The position numbers and the translations under genes were made by a program. From Methylobacter sp. (GTDB lineage Bacteria; Pseudomonadota; Gammaproteobacteria; Methylococcales; Methylomonadaceae), in assembly GCA_030699385.1 (NCBI GenBank), contig JAUYMY010000057.1, forward strand, positions 143,250 to 207,249: DNA of 64,000 bases. The letters run 5' to 3'. Position 1 is the stretch's first letter; each line of letters begins with the position of its first letter. Under the pieces are notes generated by a model that saw only the letters and a program-made list of their open reading frames with translations, was not told the DNA's origin and did not search any database. Below, piece by piece: positions 9,583 through 20,051 of the stretch.

Positions 9583-10203
9583 TTAACGGGATAAAGTAAG
9601 AAATTTTGCTGGGTCGTTAAGAACCTCGACTAGCTTTTTAGCGTAAGTGCTGTTTGCAATAACTTTATGAGCATCTATTTTTCCCAGAATTTCAAAAGAA
9701 TGTCCGCCTTTGTCATATTTGCCCTTAGTGGTATCACAAGTAGCCTTTTTCAAAGTATCTTCTAATATTTTTTTAGAAATATCTTCTGGATTCAAGTTGC
9801 CTGATAAAGCATTTTTCTTAAACCCTTGACCATAATAATGAGTAAGCGATTCTTTATCAGCCATAAACCAAGCTTCCATACATTCGACCATAAAATGTAA
9901 ATGTTTTTCAGTCGCTTTATCTGGTTTTGACCACTTATCCCCTTCACGTAAAAAGACGTGTTGCCAAACACTCGGACTATTAACAGGGGCTTCGCTATCA
10001 ACCAATAACAAGCAATATTCATTGTTCCTGGTATTTTTCAAGCCAATACAAAAACTATCGTAGGCATTTTGACGGCTTCCGCAAGCAATAATTTTGGGTT
10101 TAAAGTTTAACTTTTTAAAAAACTCGCTAAACCCTTGCCGACATTTCGTTCTTAAAGTATTGGTATCACCGCCGCCCTCAACATAGATTGTAATTTTTAC
10201 CAT
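9583..10203 (-). CDS. DUF4276-like, TOPRIM-type protein (candidate toxin/nuclease partner)
   Basis: A 206-residue protein. The N-terminus [12 protein letters not shown] and the later LLLVDSEAP give the Glu ... DxE pattern of a TOPRIM fold, as in DUF4276 and OLD-family nucleases; [16 protein letters not shown] is also typical of DUF4276. Its start overlaps the ATPase gene upstream by 7 bases, so the two are translated together. ATPase + TOPRIM pairs of this shape (PARIS AriA/AriB, RloA/RloB-like) act in anti-phage defence. That role is inferred from architecture. The DNA is visibly more AT-rich than cysD and cysN on either side, a sign of transfer. Confidence 0.65.
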   Translation of the reverse strand: MVKITIYVEGGGDTNTLRTKCRQGFSEFFKKLNFKPKIIACGSRQNAYDSFCIGLKNTRNNEYCLLLVDSEAPVNSPSVWQHVFLREGDKWSKPDKATEKHLHFMVECMEAWFMADKESLTHYYGQGFKKNALSGNLNPEDISKKILEDTLKKATCDTTKGKYDKGGHSFEILGKIDAHKVIANSTYAKKLVEVLNDPAKFLTLSR

Positions 10204-11417
10204 CTATTACCGCCGAGCTCGCCTCTACGCCATAACTGCCCTAATCTATAATCTTTTAACCAATCGCTCAATTCAGCCCTATCCAAGCGATTAACGGTCG
10301 TTGAGCCTTGGGCTTTATCAAATACCAATACCGCTTCCGGCATATCGGTTAAATCATCAATTAAATCAGCCGAATGCGTGGTAATAATGATTTGGGTTTT
10401 TTGTGCGGCTTTTTTCAATAAATCGATTAAGGTCGGCAACACATCAGGATGCAAACCTAATTCTGGTTCTTCTATACAAATTAAGGGGGGTGGATTTGGG
10501 TGTAATAAAATTGCTAATAACGAAAGATAACGTAATGTGCCGTCTGATAATCGGGAAGCAGGAATACTAAAACTATTTTCTTCAAAAAAGACTTGTATAT
10601 ATCCACCTTGAATAATGACATCAAAATCATAAATACTTTCATTAAATAGTTTTAATGCGTCTAATAGTTTTCTTTTTACTTCACTATTGCGGCGAAAACT
10701 ATTTAGAATTAACCCTAAATTACTGGTATTTTCTTCTAAAAAATCATTAGGTAAATCGGCTCGTTGTAAATTTCTTGGTGCTGCACTACGCCCAAATTGC
10801 CATTCCCGATAAAGCCGTATTTTTTCATAATAATTACTCAAATAAGCCATCTCTGGATAAGCATCACGGTCTTGGCGTTGCGCCAGAATTGATTGATTAG
10901 TTTCAATATTTTCCCAATCTAATTCCCTTCGATTATCTACTCCTTGATTAATAACTGCGTCCCGTGCATTATTCTTTAATCGGTAATAATAATTGAAAAA
11001 TTTTTTGTTAGTTCCGTATTCTGTTCCTACAATCTCCCTAATATATTCTCTGATAACTTCTATGCGATAATCCATCGCACGAAATTCTAAGGTATGCTCA
11101 ATTGGCTCTCTAATGCTGTACACAATTGAGTTTTCAATATATTCAGGTTCGTGACAATCATAGGGATTTTCGATAATCGCTTCTATTCTAACAGAATGAT
11201 TCTTTTCACCTTTCCATAACCATTCTTCAATACCGCCGCCATCACGTATTACTTTACCTAAATCCTTAGGCATAGCCTGCAATAAACTAATCGCTTCAAT
11301 TAAATTAGATTTACCAGAACCATTTGCACCAATCAGTACATTTAAACCCTTATTAAAGCTAATCTCAGTTGTCGCACCAAAGGACAATAAGTTAGTTAGT
11401 TTGATCGTTTTTAACAT
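10197..11417 (-). CDS. AAA/ABC-type ATPase (AAA_21, OLD/RecF-like)
   Basis: A start at ATG 11417 gives 406 residues; the frame extends further upstream only into cysD. It begins MLKTIKLTNLLSFG, the typical RecF/SMC-like opening. Walker A is GANGSGKSN, the ABC signature is LSDGTLRYLS, Walker B is ICIEEPELGLHPD and the H-loop is TTHSAD. All catalytic elements look intact. It starts 4 bases after the cysD stop and overlaps the TOPRIM-like gene. ATPases of this type commonly gate a partner nuclease or toxin in defence pairs. The region is AT-rich compared with its neighbours. Function inferred from family and context. Confidence 0.78.
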   Translation of the reverse strand: MLKTIKLTNLLSFGATTEISFNKGLNVLIGANGSGKSNLIEAISLLQAMPKDLGKVIRDGGGIEEWLWKGEKNHSVRIEAIIENPYDCHEPEYIENSIVYSIREPIEHTLEFRAMDYRIEVIREYIREIVGTEYGTNKKFFNYYYRLKNNARDAVINQGVDNRRELDWENIETNQSILAQRQDRDAYPEMAYLSNYYEKIRLYREWQFGRSAAPRNLQRADLPNDFLEENTSNLGLILNSFRRNSEVKRKLLDALKLFNESIYDFDVIIQGGYIQVFFEENSFSIPASRLSDGTLRYLSLLAILLHPNPPPLICIEEPELGLHPDVLPTLIDLLKKAAQKTQIIITTHSADLIDDLTDMPEAVLVFDKAQGSTTVNRLDRAELSDWLKDYRLGQLWRRGELGGNRW

Positions 11418-11421
11418 GGTG

Positions 11422-12330
11422 TTAAAAATAACCTTCGCGTTTTTTCTGTTCCATAGAACCGGATTGGTCATGGTCTATCAGTCGCCCCTGCCGCTCAGAT
11501 GTCGTAGTCAACAGCATTTCTTGGATAATTTCCGGCAGCGTGGTGGCGGTTGATTCAACCGCGCCGGTCAGCGGATAACAACCCAAGGTGCGGAATCGCA
11601 CCATTTTCATTTCCACTTTTTCGTCGGGACCAATCGGCATACGCTCGTCGTCAACCATGATTAACATGCCGTCGCGTTCAACTACCGGGCGTTCTTTGGC
11701 GAAATACAGCGGCACGATGGGGATGTTTTCCAGATGGATGTATTGCCAGATGTCCAGCTCAGTCCAGTTCGACAGCGGGAACACGCGGATGCTTTCGCCT
11801 TTGTCGATTTTGCCGTTGTAGATGTTCCATAATTCCGGGCGCTGGTTTTTGGGGTCCCAGCGATGGTTCTTGTCGCGGAATGAATACACCCGTTCTTTGG
11901 CGCGCGATTTTTCTTCATCGCGCCGTGCGCCACCGAAGGCGGCATCGAATTGGTGTTTATCCAGCGCTTGTTTCAGGCCGTCGGTTTTCATCACGTCGGT
12001 GTGTTTTTTGCTGCCGTGGGTAAACGGGCCAATGCCTTGGGCGACGCCGTCCTGGTTGATATGCACCAGCAACTCAAGCCCCAATTGCTTGACCAGTTGG
12101 TCGCGAAATTGGATCATTTCTTTGAATTTCCAGGTGGTGTCGACATGCAGCAGCGGAAATGGCGGCTTGCCGGGATAAAAGGCTTTCATGGTCAAATGCA
12201 GCATCACGGCGGAGTCTTTGCCGACGGAATACAACATCACCGGGCGTTCAAATTCGGCGGCAACTTCGCGGATAATATGAATGCTTTCAGCTTCCAGTTG
12301 TTTGAGGTGGGTCAGTTTATAATCAGTCAT
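11422..12330 (-). CDS. cysD: Sulfate adenylyltransferase subunit 2
   Basis: 302 residues from ATG 12330, chosen over an in-frame ATG 30 bases upstream because [20 protein letters not shown] is the usual CysD N-terminus. The PP-loop is [10 protein letters not shown], and the conserved stretch [20 protein letters not shown] is present. With CysN it activates sulfate in the assimilatory pathway. It is the first gene of the operon cysD - ATPase - TOPRIM-like - cysN. The two subunit genes are normally adjacent, so the insertion is unusual although both subunits look intact. Confidence 0.95.
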   Translation of the reverse strand: MTDYKLTHLKQLEAESIHIIREVAAEFERPVMLYSVGKDSAVMLHLTMKAFYPGKPPFPLLHVDTTWKFKEMIQFRDQLVKQLGLELLVHINQDGVAQGIGPFTHGSKKHTDVMKTDGLKQALDKHQFDAAFGGARRDEEKSRAKERVYSFRDKNHRWDPKNQRPELWNIYNGKIDKGESIRVFPLSNWTELDIWQYIHLENIPIVPLYFAKERPVVERDGMLIMVDDERMPIGPDEKVEMKMVRFRTLGCYPLTGAVESTATTLPEIIQEMLLTTTSERQGRLIDHDQSGSMEQKKREGYF

Positions 12331-12586
12331 TAAAAGTCCGTCAGGGTTGGGGCAGGCCAAGTCTATTGAATACGCTCAACAAATAAAGCCGGTCATTTTA
12401 ATTTGAACAGGCGTTTAATGCCAGATTTGCTTGGGATTTATTCAGCATTGAGCTGATCAGGCGAATTTTTGCAACGAATCGGCCCAAACGATTGCCCGCG
12501 AAACACACCAAGCGCTGCAAATCATTTTGCAGCTAAGCGGTTACCTCATATCATGGGCGTTTTTTAAACCCACACAGGTAGATAAA

Positions 12587-12937
12587 ATGAAAATTAATTC
12601 TTGTTCACACCGCGTTGCCGGACGGCTGCGAGTTACTTTAGGCTGTTGGGCGATGCTGATATTTCTGCTGACTTCAGGATGCGCTACGGTCGGTCATGAA
12701 TTCCCGGCAGGCCAGGTATCAACCATTAAGATAGGTGAAACTACGCAGAACGATATTTACACGACGTTTGGCTCGCCTTGGCGAACCGGCCTTGATAATG
12801 GCATGAAAACATGGACTTACGGCAATTATTATTACAGCCTGTTTAGCGATGGCAGCACCGAAGATTTGGTGATTAAATTTGATCATCGCGGTGTTGTGGC
12901 CTCTTTCGTCTTCAATACCACCAAGCGCTCTAAATGA
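12587..12937 (+). CDS. SmpA/OmlA (BamE-like) outer-membrane lipoprotein
   Basis: 116 residues from ATG 12587, preceded by an AGGTAG-like ribosome site. An N-terminal hydrophobic run ends in LTSGCATVG, a lipobox. The mature part STIKIGETTQNDIYTTFGSPW, then GMKTWTYGNYYYS and VIKFDHRGVVASF, fits the SmpA/OmlA domain. This fold includes BamE of the outer-membrane assembly complex but also many free lipoproteins, and the gene is not next to fur or recN, so I do not call it bamE. It converges with the CheB-CheR fusion. Confidence 0.75.
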   Translation: MKINSCSHRVAGRLRVTLGCWAMLIFLLTSGCATVGHEFPAGQVSTIKIGETTQNDIYTTFGSPWRTGLDNGMKTWTYGNYYYSLFSDGSTEDLVIKFDHRGVVASFVFNTTKRSK

Positions 12938-12958
12938 CCTGTAGCTTAGCCCGCGCTG

Positions 12959-15880
12959 CTATTTTGATTTGCCACCTTCATTCGCAATAGTATCCATCGC
13001 CAGCAAAATCATTTTTGGTTCGCCGATTTTGCCGACGATGCGGCGGGCGTTGAGTAGTATTTTGTGCTGACCGATGTGCGGAAAATAATGTTCCACTAAA
13101 TAATTATCAAAAGCCTGGTTATGTAAGAGCACCGATTCGAGCAATTCGCGCAAGGTGGGTATGTTCCATTGTCCATCGCCAAGATCATAAATAAGCCGCC
13201 CTACGGTCTCTTCTGCGTTGACTTGAAAGCTGTGGTAAAACGAGCGACTGGCGGTGACAACAGCCATGCGCTCATCGAGCACAATCAGCGGTTCGCGCAC
13301 GGTATTGACGATGCCTTCGGCGAGTAATTTTGCGTCCTCTGTCGCAATGGCCTTGGTGCGTTCAGTGATGTTGGTGAAGGTCAACACGATGCCGTCTATC
13401 ATGTTTTCCAGCGTCCGGTAGGCTTGTATGCGCGCCAGATACCAGTCACCTTTTGTCGTTTTGACTTCGCGTTCTATCGGTATCAGATTCTCCAGTACGC
13501 TATGGGCGTCGTTGAGCAAATCTTCGCCTTCCAATTCTGATTTGATGTCGCTCAGTGAGCGGCCTATGTCCGATGCAACCAGTCGATACATTTGCGTTGC
13601 ATCGCGGGTGAAACGGCGGATGATCAAGTTTTTGTCGAGAAAAATGGTGCCGACCTGCATGTTGTCGAGCAGGTTTTTCATGTCGTTTTGCATGTCGGCC
13701 AGTTGGGTAATTTTGGCCTGCAGTTCCGAATTGACCGTAACCAGTTCTTCATTGATCGATTGCAGCTCCTCTTTCGAGGTTTCCAGTTCTTCGTTAGTGG
13801 ATTGCAGTTCCTCGTTGGTGGATTGCATTTCTTCGTTGGTGCATTTTAGTTCCTCGTTGGAGGCGTACTGTTCCTCAATAGTGGCTTGGAGGTTTTCGCG
13901 GGTATAAGCCAGCTCGCGTTCCAGCTCTTCGATATGGTGCTGGTTATTGGGTTTGGGTAAGCGTTTGCTGCGTGGCGGTTTTGGGGCGGTTGGCGTGCTG
14001 ATGTCCTGAAAGCTGAACAGCAGCAGGTTTTGACTGTCATTTGGATTGGCCAGCGGCCTTGCGTGGAGCATGACGGGGTGAAAATCGCCGTTGGTCTTGA
14101 CTGACAGTTCCTGGCTTAGCGTTGTGCCGCCTTGGTTGGCGGCTTGGATGGCGGCGCGCAGAGCCAGTTGCAGGCCTTCCCGTGCCATCTCGTTGATATT
14201 GAGTGAGGCATGTCCGGGGGCAGGGCGCAGGTATTTGCCGGTCTCGCCGTAGATATAGAGAATATTGCCTTTAAGATCGGTTACTGCCGAGGCGGGCGCG
14301 TAGAATTGCAGCAGCATGCGCCGGGTTAGATCGGCCAGGTTGATTTCCCGCGCGGCTTTGATGATCTCTTCCGGCGTCTTGCGTACCGGTTCTGCCGTCC
14401 AGTTCAGGTTGCTGATCAGCAGGGTGCGGATAGAGGCGGGCGTGGGAATGGCTCTGTAAAACTTCCATTTGCGGTTCAGCGGCGTAAACAGCTCGGTATG
14501 GTTGCCGATGCCTTCTGAGGGCGATAGAAATAACACGCCGTCCGGTTTGAGCGCGTAGTGAAAAGTCGGGATTAGCCGGTTTTGCAGTTCCGGCTCTAAA
14601 TAAATCATCAGGTTACGGCAGCTGAGTAGGTCGAGTTTGGTAAACGGCGGATCTTTGATCACATTCTGCACGGCGAAGACCACCATTTCGCGGATTTCCT
14701 TTTTCACTCGATAGCCGCCGTCCTCTTTGATGAAGAAGCGGCGCAAGCGCTCGGGGGTGACGTCTTGGGCGATATTGGGCGGATAGAAACCGGCGCGTGC
14801 GCGGCTGATGATGTCTTCGGCAAGGTCGGTGCTGTACAGCTGCACTTTCAATTCACAGTGGCTTTCATCCATGACTTCGCGCAATATCATGGCGATCGAA
14901 TAGGCTTCTTCGCCGGTCGCACACCCCGCCACCCAGGCACGAAAAATGTAATCACTCGGTTTATCTTTGAGCAGCACCGGCAGAATATCCTGTTTTAGCG
15001 CCACGAATGCATCCGGGTCGCGGAAGAAGTTGGTGACATTGATCAGCAGTTCTTTAAACAGCGCGGATAGCTCGGGCGGGTGTTCCAGCAGGAAGCGGGC
15101 ATAGTTTTCCGGGTCGTCAATGTTGTTTTGCGACATCCGGCGCTGAATGCGGCGGGTGATGGTGCTTTTTTTATACAGCGAAAAATCGTGGCCGGTGCTG
15201 CTGCGCAATTGCATCAGCACTCGGTTAATGCCGCTTAAGGCAATGGCTGGCGGCTGTTTTTTTTGCAGCAGATCCAGTGTCTGTATGCCGGACAGCAGCG
15301 CTTCCGGCATGGCTTCCACCGGTAAAATATAGGTGGCATAGCCGGACTGTATGGCGCTGACCGGCATACCGTTGAAGCGCGCGGTGGACGGTTCCTGTGC
15401 CAAGGTGATGCCGCCGACACCGAGGATGGCACGCAAGCCTAAGGTGCCGTCGGTGCCGGTTCCGGACAGAATAATGCCGATGGCTTTTTCGGCTTGATCT
15501 TCCGCCAGCGAGCGCAGAAAGCCGTCAATCGGCATACGCAGGCCGTGGGCTAGGGTCGGTACGCTCAATTGTAAAGTGGAATCGAAAATGGTCATGTCCC
15601 GGTTGGGTGGAATCACGTAGACGTGGTTGGGTATAACCGGTATTTGGTCTTCCGCCTCAACCACCGGCATGGACGTAGTGCGTTGCACAATTTCGGTGAG
15701 GATGCTGGCATGGCTGGGGTCAAGATGCGAGACCAGCACGAAAGCCATGCCGCTATCGGCAGGCGTATGGCGAAAAAACTGCTCGAAGGCTTCAAGCCCG
15801 CCGGCAGAAGCGCCCAGGCCGACAATGGGGAAGCCCTTGTCTTGTTGAGGATGACTGGATTCGGTTTTATGCGGGGTCAT
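12959..15880 (-). CDS. CheB-CheR fusion with coiled coil and PAS domains
   Basis: A 973-residue protein. Residues about 17-200 are a CheB methylesterase domain with the catalytic motifs GASAGG, VSHLDP and SGTGTDG. About 215-470 is CheR, with TITRRIQRRM, NVTNFFRDPDAF and the SAM site AGCATGEEAYS. About 650-730 is a regular coiled coil of the NEELQSTNEELE type. One PAS domain follows at about 730-850 and a second PAS-like segment at about 860-960. Many such fusions end in a histidine kinase; this one stops after PAS, so it should need a separate kinase or work only as a methylation-control sensor. It stands alone, with no chemotaxis genes adjacent. Confidence 0.9.
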   Translation of the reverse strand: MTPHKTESSHPQQDKGFPIVGLGASAGGLEAFEQFFRHTPADSGMAFVLVSHLDPSHASILTEIVQRTTSMPVVEAEDQIPVIPNHVYVIPPNRDMTIFDSTLQLSVPTLAHGLRMPIDGFLRSLAEDQAEKAIGIILSGTGTDGTLGLRAILGVGGITLAQEPSTARFNGMPVSAIQSGYATYILPVEAMPEALLSGIQTLDLLQKKQPPAIALSGINRVLMQLRSSTGHDFSLYKKSTITRRIQRRMSQNNIDDPENYARFLLEHPPELSALFKELLINVTNFFRDPDAFVALKQDILPVLLKDKPSDYIFRAWVAGCATGEEAYSIAMILREVMDESHCELKVQLYSTDLAEDIISRARAGFYPPNIAQDVTPERLRRFFIKEDGGYRVKKEIREMVVFAVQNVIKDPPFTKLDLLSCRNLMIYLEPELQNRLIPTFHYALKPDGVLFLSPSEGIGNHTELFTPLNRKWKFYRAIPTPASIRTLLISNLNWTAEPVRKTPEEIIKAAREINLADLTRRMLLQFYAPASAVTDLKGNILYIYGETGKYLRPAPGHASLNINEMAREGLQLALRAAIQAANQGGTTLSQELSVKTNGDFHPVMLHARPLANPNDSQNLLLFSFQDISTPTAPKPPRSKRLPKPNNQHHIEELERELAYTRENLQATIEEQYASNEELKCTNEEMQSTNEELQSTNEELETSKEELQSINEELVTVNSELQAKITQLADMQNDMKNLLDNMQVGTIFLDKNLIIRRFTRDATQMYRLVASDIGRSLSDIKSELEGEDLLNDAHSVLENLIPIEREVKTTKGDWYLARIQAYRTLENMIDGIVLTFTNITERTKAIATEDAKLLAEGIVNTVREPLIVLDERMAVVTASRSFYHSFQVNAEETVGRLIYDLGDGQWNIPTLRELLESVLLHNQAFDNYLVEHYFPHIGQHKILLNARRIVGKIGEPKMILLAMDTIANEGGKSK

Positions 15881-16133
15881 TGGCGGCTCTGTGTGTGGGG
15901 GAACGGCTGTGTTGTGGAGAGTTTGCCATGTGCTTTAGTCGGTGAATGACAAAACCGAAAACTTAACTATTCAACGTATATTACCTTTACATTGCGCAGT
16001 AATAATAAAGATATTCGCGCAATTTCAGCAAGAGACATACATAAATAAATAAAGAGCGTTTTATTTATCCACGAGTAGCGTAAAACCTCGCCGTTCAGGG
16101 CGGGGATGTAAGCGGCTCAATTCGCAAAACAAT

Positions 16134-16550
16134 CTATTTTGGCGTTCTTTGTTGTTCGATGTATTGCCGAATAATGGCTATAGGCGCACCGCCGCAACTC
16201 CCGGCAAAGTAACTGGGCGACCATAATGCGCCGCCCCACAATTTCTTTTTAATTTCAGGGTAATCCTTCTTGCGGATCATTCGGCTTGAGACGCCCTTAA
16301 GACTGTTCACCAGCGACGATATTGAAATCTTTGGCGGGTAGTTCACCAACAGATGGACATGGTCGTCCTCGCCGTCAAATTCAATTAATTCCGCTTCAAA
16401 GTCGGCACAAACCTGGGTGAAGATGCCACGCAGGTCATCAATCACGCTTTGGGTGAAGACGCCACGGCGGTATTTGGTGACAAAGACCAAGTGAACATGA
16501 AGATTAAAAACACAGTGTCTACCGTGCCGAATGTCTTGATTATTTTCCAT
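16134..16550 (-). CDS. tnpA: IS200/IS605 Y1 HUH transposase
   Basis: A 138-residue single-strand DNA transposase. It contains the metal-binding HUH motif in DDHVHLLVNYPP and the catalytic tyrosine in IIRQYIEQQ, with the usual HVHLVFVTKYRR start. Length is normal for TnpA (about 130-150). It excises and inserts the element as a single-stranded circle by recognising the end hairpins. Transcribed away from tnpB; the two starts are 32 bases apart, so their promoters overlap. Confidence 0.93.
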   Translation of the reverse strand: MENNQDIRHGRHCVFNLHVHLVFVTKYRRGVFTQSVIDDLRGIFTQVCADFEAELIEFDGEDDHVHLLVNYPPKISISSLVNSLKGVSSRMIRKKDYPEIKKKLWGGALWSPSYFAGSCGGAPIAIIRQYIEQQRTPK

Positions 16551-16582
16551 AGACCAATTAAAAATTATGCTAGTATAGCACC

Positions 16583-17764
16583 ATGAACAAGACCATTCGC
16601 AAAGCCTTTAAATTTAAGCTCAAAGTGACACCCGAAGTTAGCCAACAACTCGCTAACTTTGCCGGTGGAAGCCGCTTTGTCTGGAATAAAACGCTGGCGT
16701 TAAATCTTGACCGGCTGGAGCAAAAAGCGCCGTTAATGTGGTATCAGGAGCTGAACTTCTGGTCGACTTTGTGGAAACAATCCGACGAATACGGTTTTTT
16801 AAAGGAACTGCCGGCGCAAGTCATACAGCAAAAACTCAGTGACCTTGAAAAAGCCTTTAAAGATGCGTTCGACAAGAACCAACCGTTAAAGCGCATCCCG
16901 AAGTTTAAGAAAAAAGGCCAGCGCGATAGCTTCCGTTATCCGCAAGGATTCAAAATAAACCAGCAGAAAAATAAAGTGTTTCTGCCCAAAATAGGCTGGG
17001 TCAGTTACCGCAACAGCCGCAAGATTGTCGGTGAAGCCAAGAACATCACCGTCAGTCGCAAAGGCAAATATTGGTACGTTGCCATTCAAACCGAGTACGA
17101 AGCCGAACTGTTGCCGCATCAATCAACGTCCATCGTCGGCATCGATATGGGCATTAAGCAATTTGCCACGTTATCGGATGGCACTGTCTATGCCCCATTA
17201 AACAGCTTCAAATCCAAGGCCGATAAATTAGCAAAATTACAGCGCCAACTTAAACACAAAAAGAAGTTCTCGGCGAACTGGAAAAAAGTAAAAGCAAAGA
17301 TTACCCAATGCCATGAGGATATTGGCAATGCGCGTAAAGATTACCTGCACAAAGTCTCAACTGAAATCAGCGAAAGCCAAGCGATTATCGTCATTGAGGA
17401 TTTACGGGTAAAGAATATGAGCAAATCCGCTAAAGGAAATAGCGAAAAGCACGGCAAGAACGTAGCGCAAAAGTCAGGCTTGAATAAGTCCATCTTAGAC
17501 CAAGGCTGGAGCATGTTTGCAACGATGCTGGACTACAAGCAAAACTGGAACAATGGCATTGTGCTGAGAGTACCGGCACACCATACCAGTCAGACCTGTC
17601 CGAGCTGTCGCCATGTAGCGAAAGAAAACCGACTGACGCAAGCTGAATTTGTTTGTGTCGAATGCGGCTTTAGTGAAAACGCCGACCTGGTTGGCGCAAT
17701 CAATGTGCTGGCTAAAGGCCATGTGCTTTTAGCAGGAAACCAACCGTCGGACAGACGGGGCTAG
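16583..17764 (+). CDS. tnpB: TnpB, RNA-guided nuclease of the IS605 element
   Basis: A 393-residue protein with an intact RuvC triad: Asp188 in GIDMGIKQFA, Glu272 in IVIEDLRVKNM and Asp368 in ENADLVGAIN. The zinc finger CPSCR ... CVECG is complete. Family members cut DNA guided by a transposon-encoded omega RNA read from the right end, which helps keep the element at its donor site. ATG 16583 sits just after a run of A and T shared with the tnpA promoter region. No damage seen. Confidence 0.93.
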   Translation: MNKTIRKAFKFKLKVTPEVSQQLANFAGGSRFVWNKTLALNLDRLEQKAPLMWYQELNFWSTLWKQSDEYGFLKELPAQVIQQKLSDLEKAFKDAFDKNQPLKRIPKFKKKGQRDSFRYPQGFKINQQKNKVFLPKIGWVSYRNSRKIVGEAKNITVSRKGKYWYVAIQTEYEAELLPHQSTSIVGIDMGIKQFATLSDGTVYAPLNSFKSKADKLAKLQRQLKHKKKFSANWKKVKAKITQCHEDIGNARKDYLHKVSTEISESQAIIVIEDLRVKNMSKSAKGNSEKHGKNVAQKSGLNKSILDQGWSMFATMLDYKQNWNNGIVLRVPAHHTSQTCPSCRHVAKENRLTQAEFVCVECGFSENADLVGAINVLAKGHVLLAGNQPSDRRG

Positions 17765-17882
17765 TCTGTGAAGTGAGCGATGCAACAATGTCGCCAGCAG
17801 CAGAAACTAGTGGGCAGTAGCGATACAATCCCACTCCTGAGCAATCAGGAATCCCCTTGCTTTAGCTGGGGGAGGATGTCAA
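17765..17882 (+). ncRNA. Probable omega RNA scaffold at the right end of the IS605 element
   Basis: The stretch after the tnpB stop is densely structured: AGTGGG ... CCCACT (17808-17835), TCCTGA-gcaa-TCAGGA (17835-17850) and the terminal CCCC ... GGGG hairpin, ending GGATGTCAA. In characterised TnpB systems the omega RNA covers this region and continues into flanking DNA, which serves as the guide. By that rule the guide would begin near 17883. Inferred; it may also include the 3' part of tnpB. Confidence 0.45.
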
Positions 17883-17987
17883 GAGCAAGCCACTTAAAAC
17901 TATTCTACATTTTTCTCTTGTTCCCATGCGTCGGGTGGAAACGAAGAAAACTTGAAAGTATTCACTAAAACGCATAGGAGCTTTGCC

Positions 17988-18553
17988 ATGTCAACTGCAA
18001 TACCCGCACCTACTTTAGGCGACATTTTGCGCTTGTTTCAAGAAAAAGACCGTAAATTTCAGGAAACAGATTCGTATTGTTAAGGAATTATAAAGAAACC
18101 GACCTCGCTATCAAGGTAGTCAGCACCAATTTGAGTAAGTTGGGTAACCGTCTGATCGATTTCGTTGAAGAAGCGGTGCGTCCTGCTGCGGTACGCTTAT
18201 TCCGCGAGTGCGGCATTGATGTGCATGAGGTGCAGCAAAATATTATCGTAACGCGCGGGGGCGAAAGTTTAGAGCTGGATTTGTTGGTGGTGAATGATAA
18301 GGACGTCGTGGCGATTGAGTGCAAAAGCAATTTGAGCGTCGATGATGTCAATGAGCATGAGGCCCGGTTGGCAAAGATGAAGCGGGTGTTGCCGCGCTAC
18401 AAGGATAGCCGGATTTTGGGTGCGGTTGCCGGCATGGTTATTCCTGAACATGTGGCGCTGTATGCGATACGTCGTGGTTTGTATGTTATTGGTCAGAACG
18501 GCGATCATTTGGAATTGCGTAATCAGCAGCCGTTCCGCGCTAAAGAGTGGTGA
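17988..18553 (+). pseudogene. Frameshifted PD-(D/E)XK-like protein (DUF3782-type)
   Basis: ATG 17988 opens a frame reading MSTAIPAPTLGDILRLFQEK and then FQETD before TAA at 18081-18083. The rest of the protein (ETDLAIKVV, GNRLIDFVEEAVRPAA, to the end) continues in another frame, readable from a TTG at 18077. Remnants of the heptad around 18070-18090 suggest two small insertions. The C-terminal part has ELDLLVVNDKDVVAIECKS, the D...ExK core of a PD-(D/E)XK nuclease fold. Homologues I recall run without interruption. Either the gene is dead, or a shortened 158-residue form is still made from the TTG. It lies just outside the IS605 right end. Confidence 0.65.
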
Positions 18554-18680
18554 TTTTCTGTCGGCCTTGCCGATGTTGAGAACGGCCTGTTTTTGTGGTT
18601 TAATGCCGCTGTTTTACGTCTTAATGTGCCTCTTGTTTTATTTACATTTGAAATGAAAGGATAGTTCCGCCGCAACTTGA

Positions 18681-20050
<1,370 letters not shown>

Positions 20051-20051
<1 letters not shown>

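Larger units (their letters stand above)
16075..17882. mobile_element. IS200/IS605-family element with tnpA and tnpB
   Basis: Divergent tnpA (minus) and tnpB (plus) lie between subterminal hairpins instead of inverted repeats. Left end: hairpin 16086-16105 (CCTCGCC / GGCGGGG) followed by ATGTAAG. Right end: hairpin at 17853-17872 (CCCC ... GGGG) followed by GGAGGATGTCAA. The second element at 39238-40556 has closely similar ends, which supports these borders. Exact cleavage sites are not certain to within a few bases. Both proteins look intact, so the element may be active. Confidence 0.85.

Noticed and set aside
13690..13930. Short tandem DNA repeats (TTCCTCGTTGGTGGATTGCA-like units)
   Set aside because: They encode the NEELQSTNEELE coiled-coil heptads of the CheB-CheR fusion and are a property of that protein, not a CRISPR or other array.
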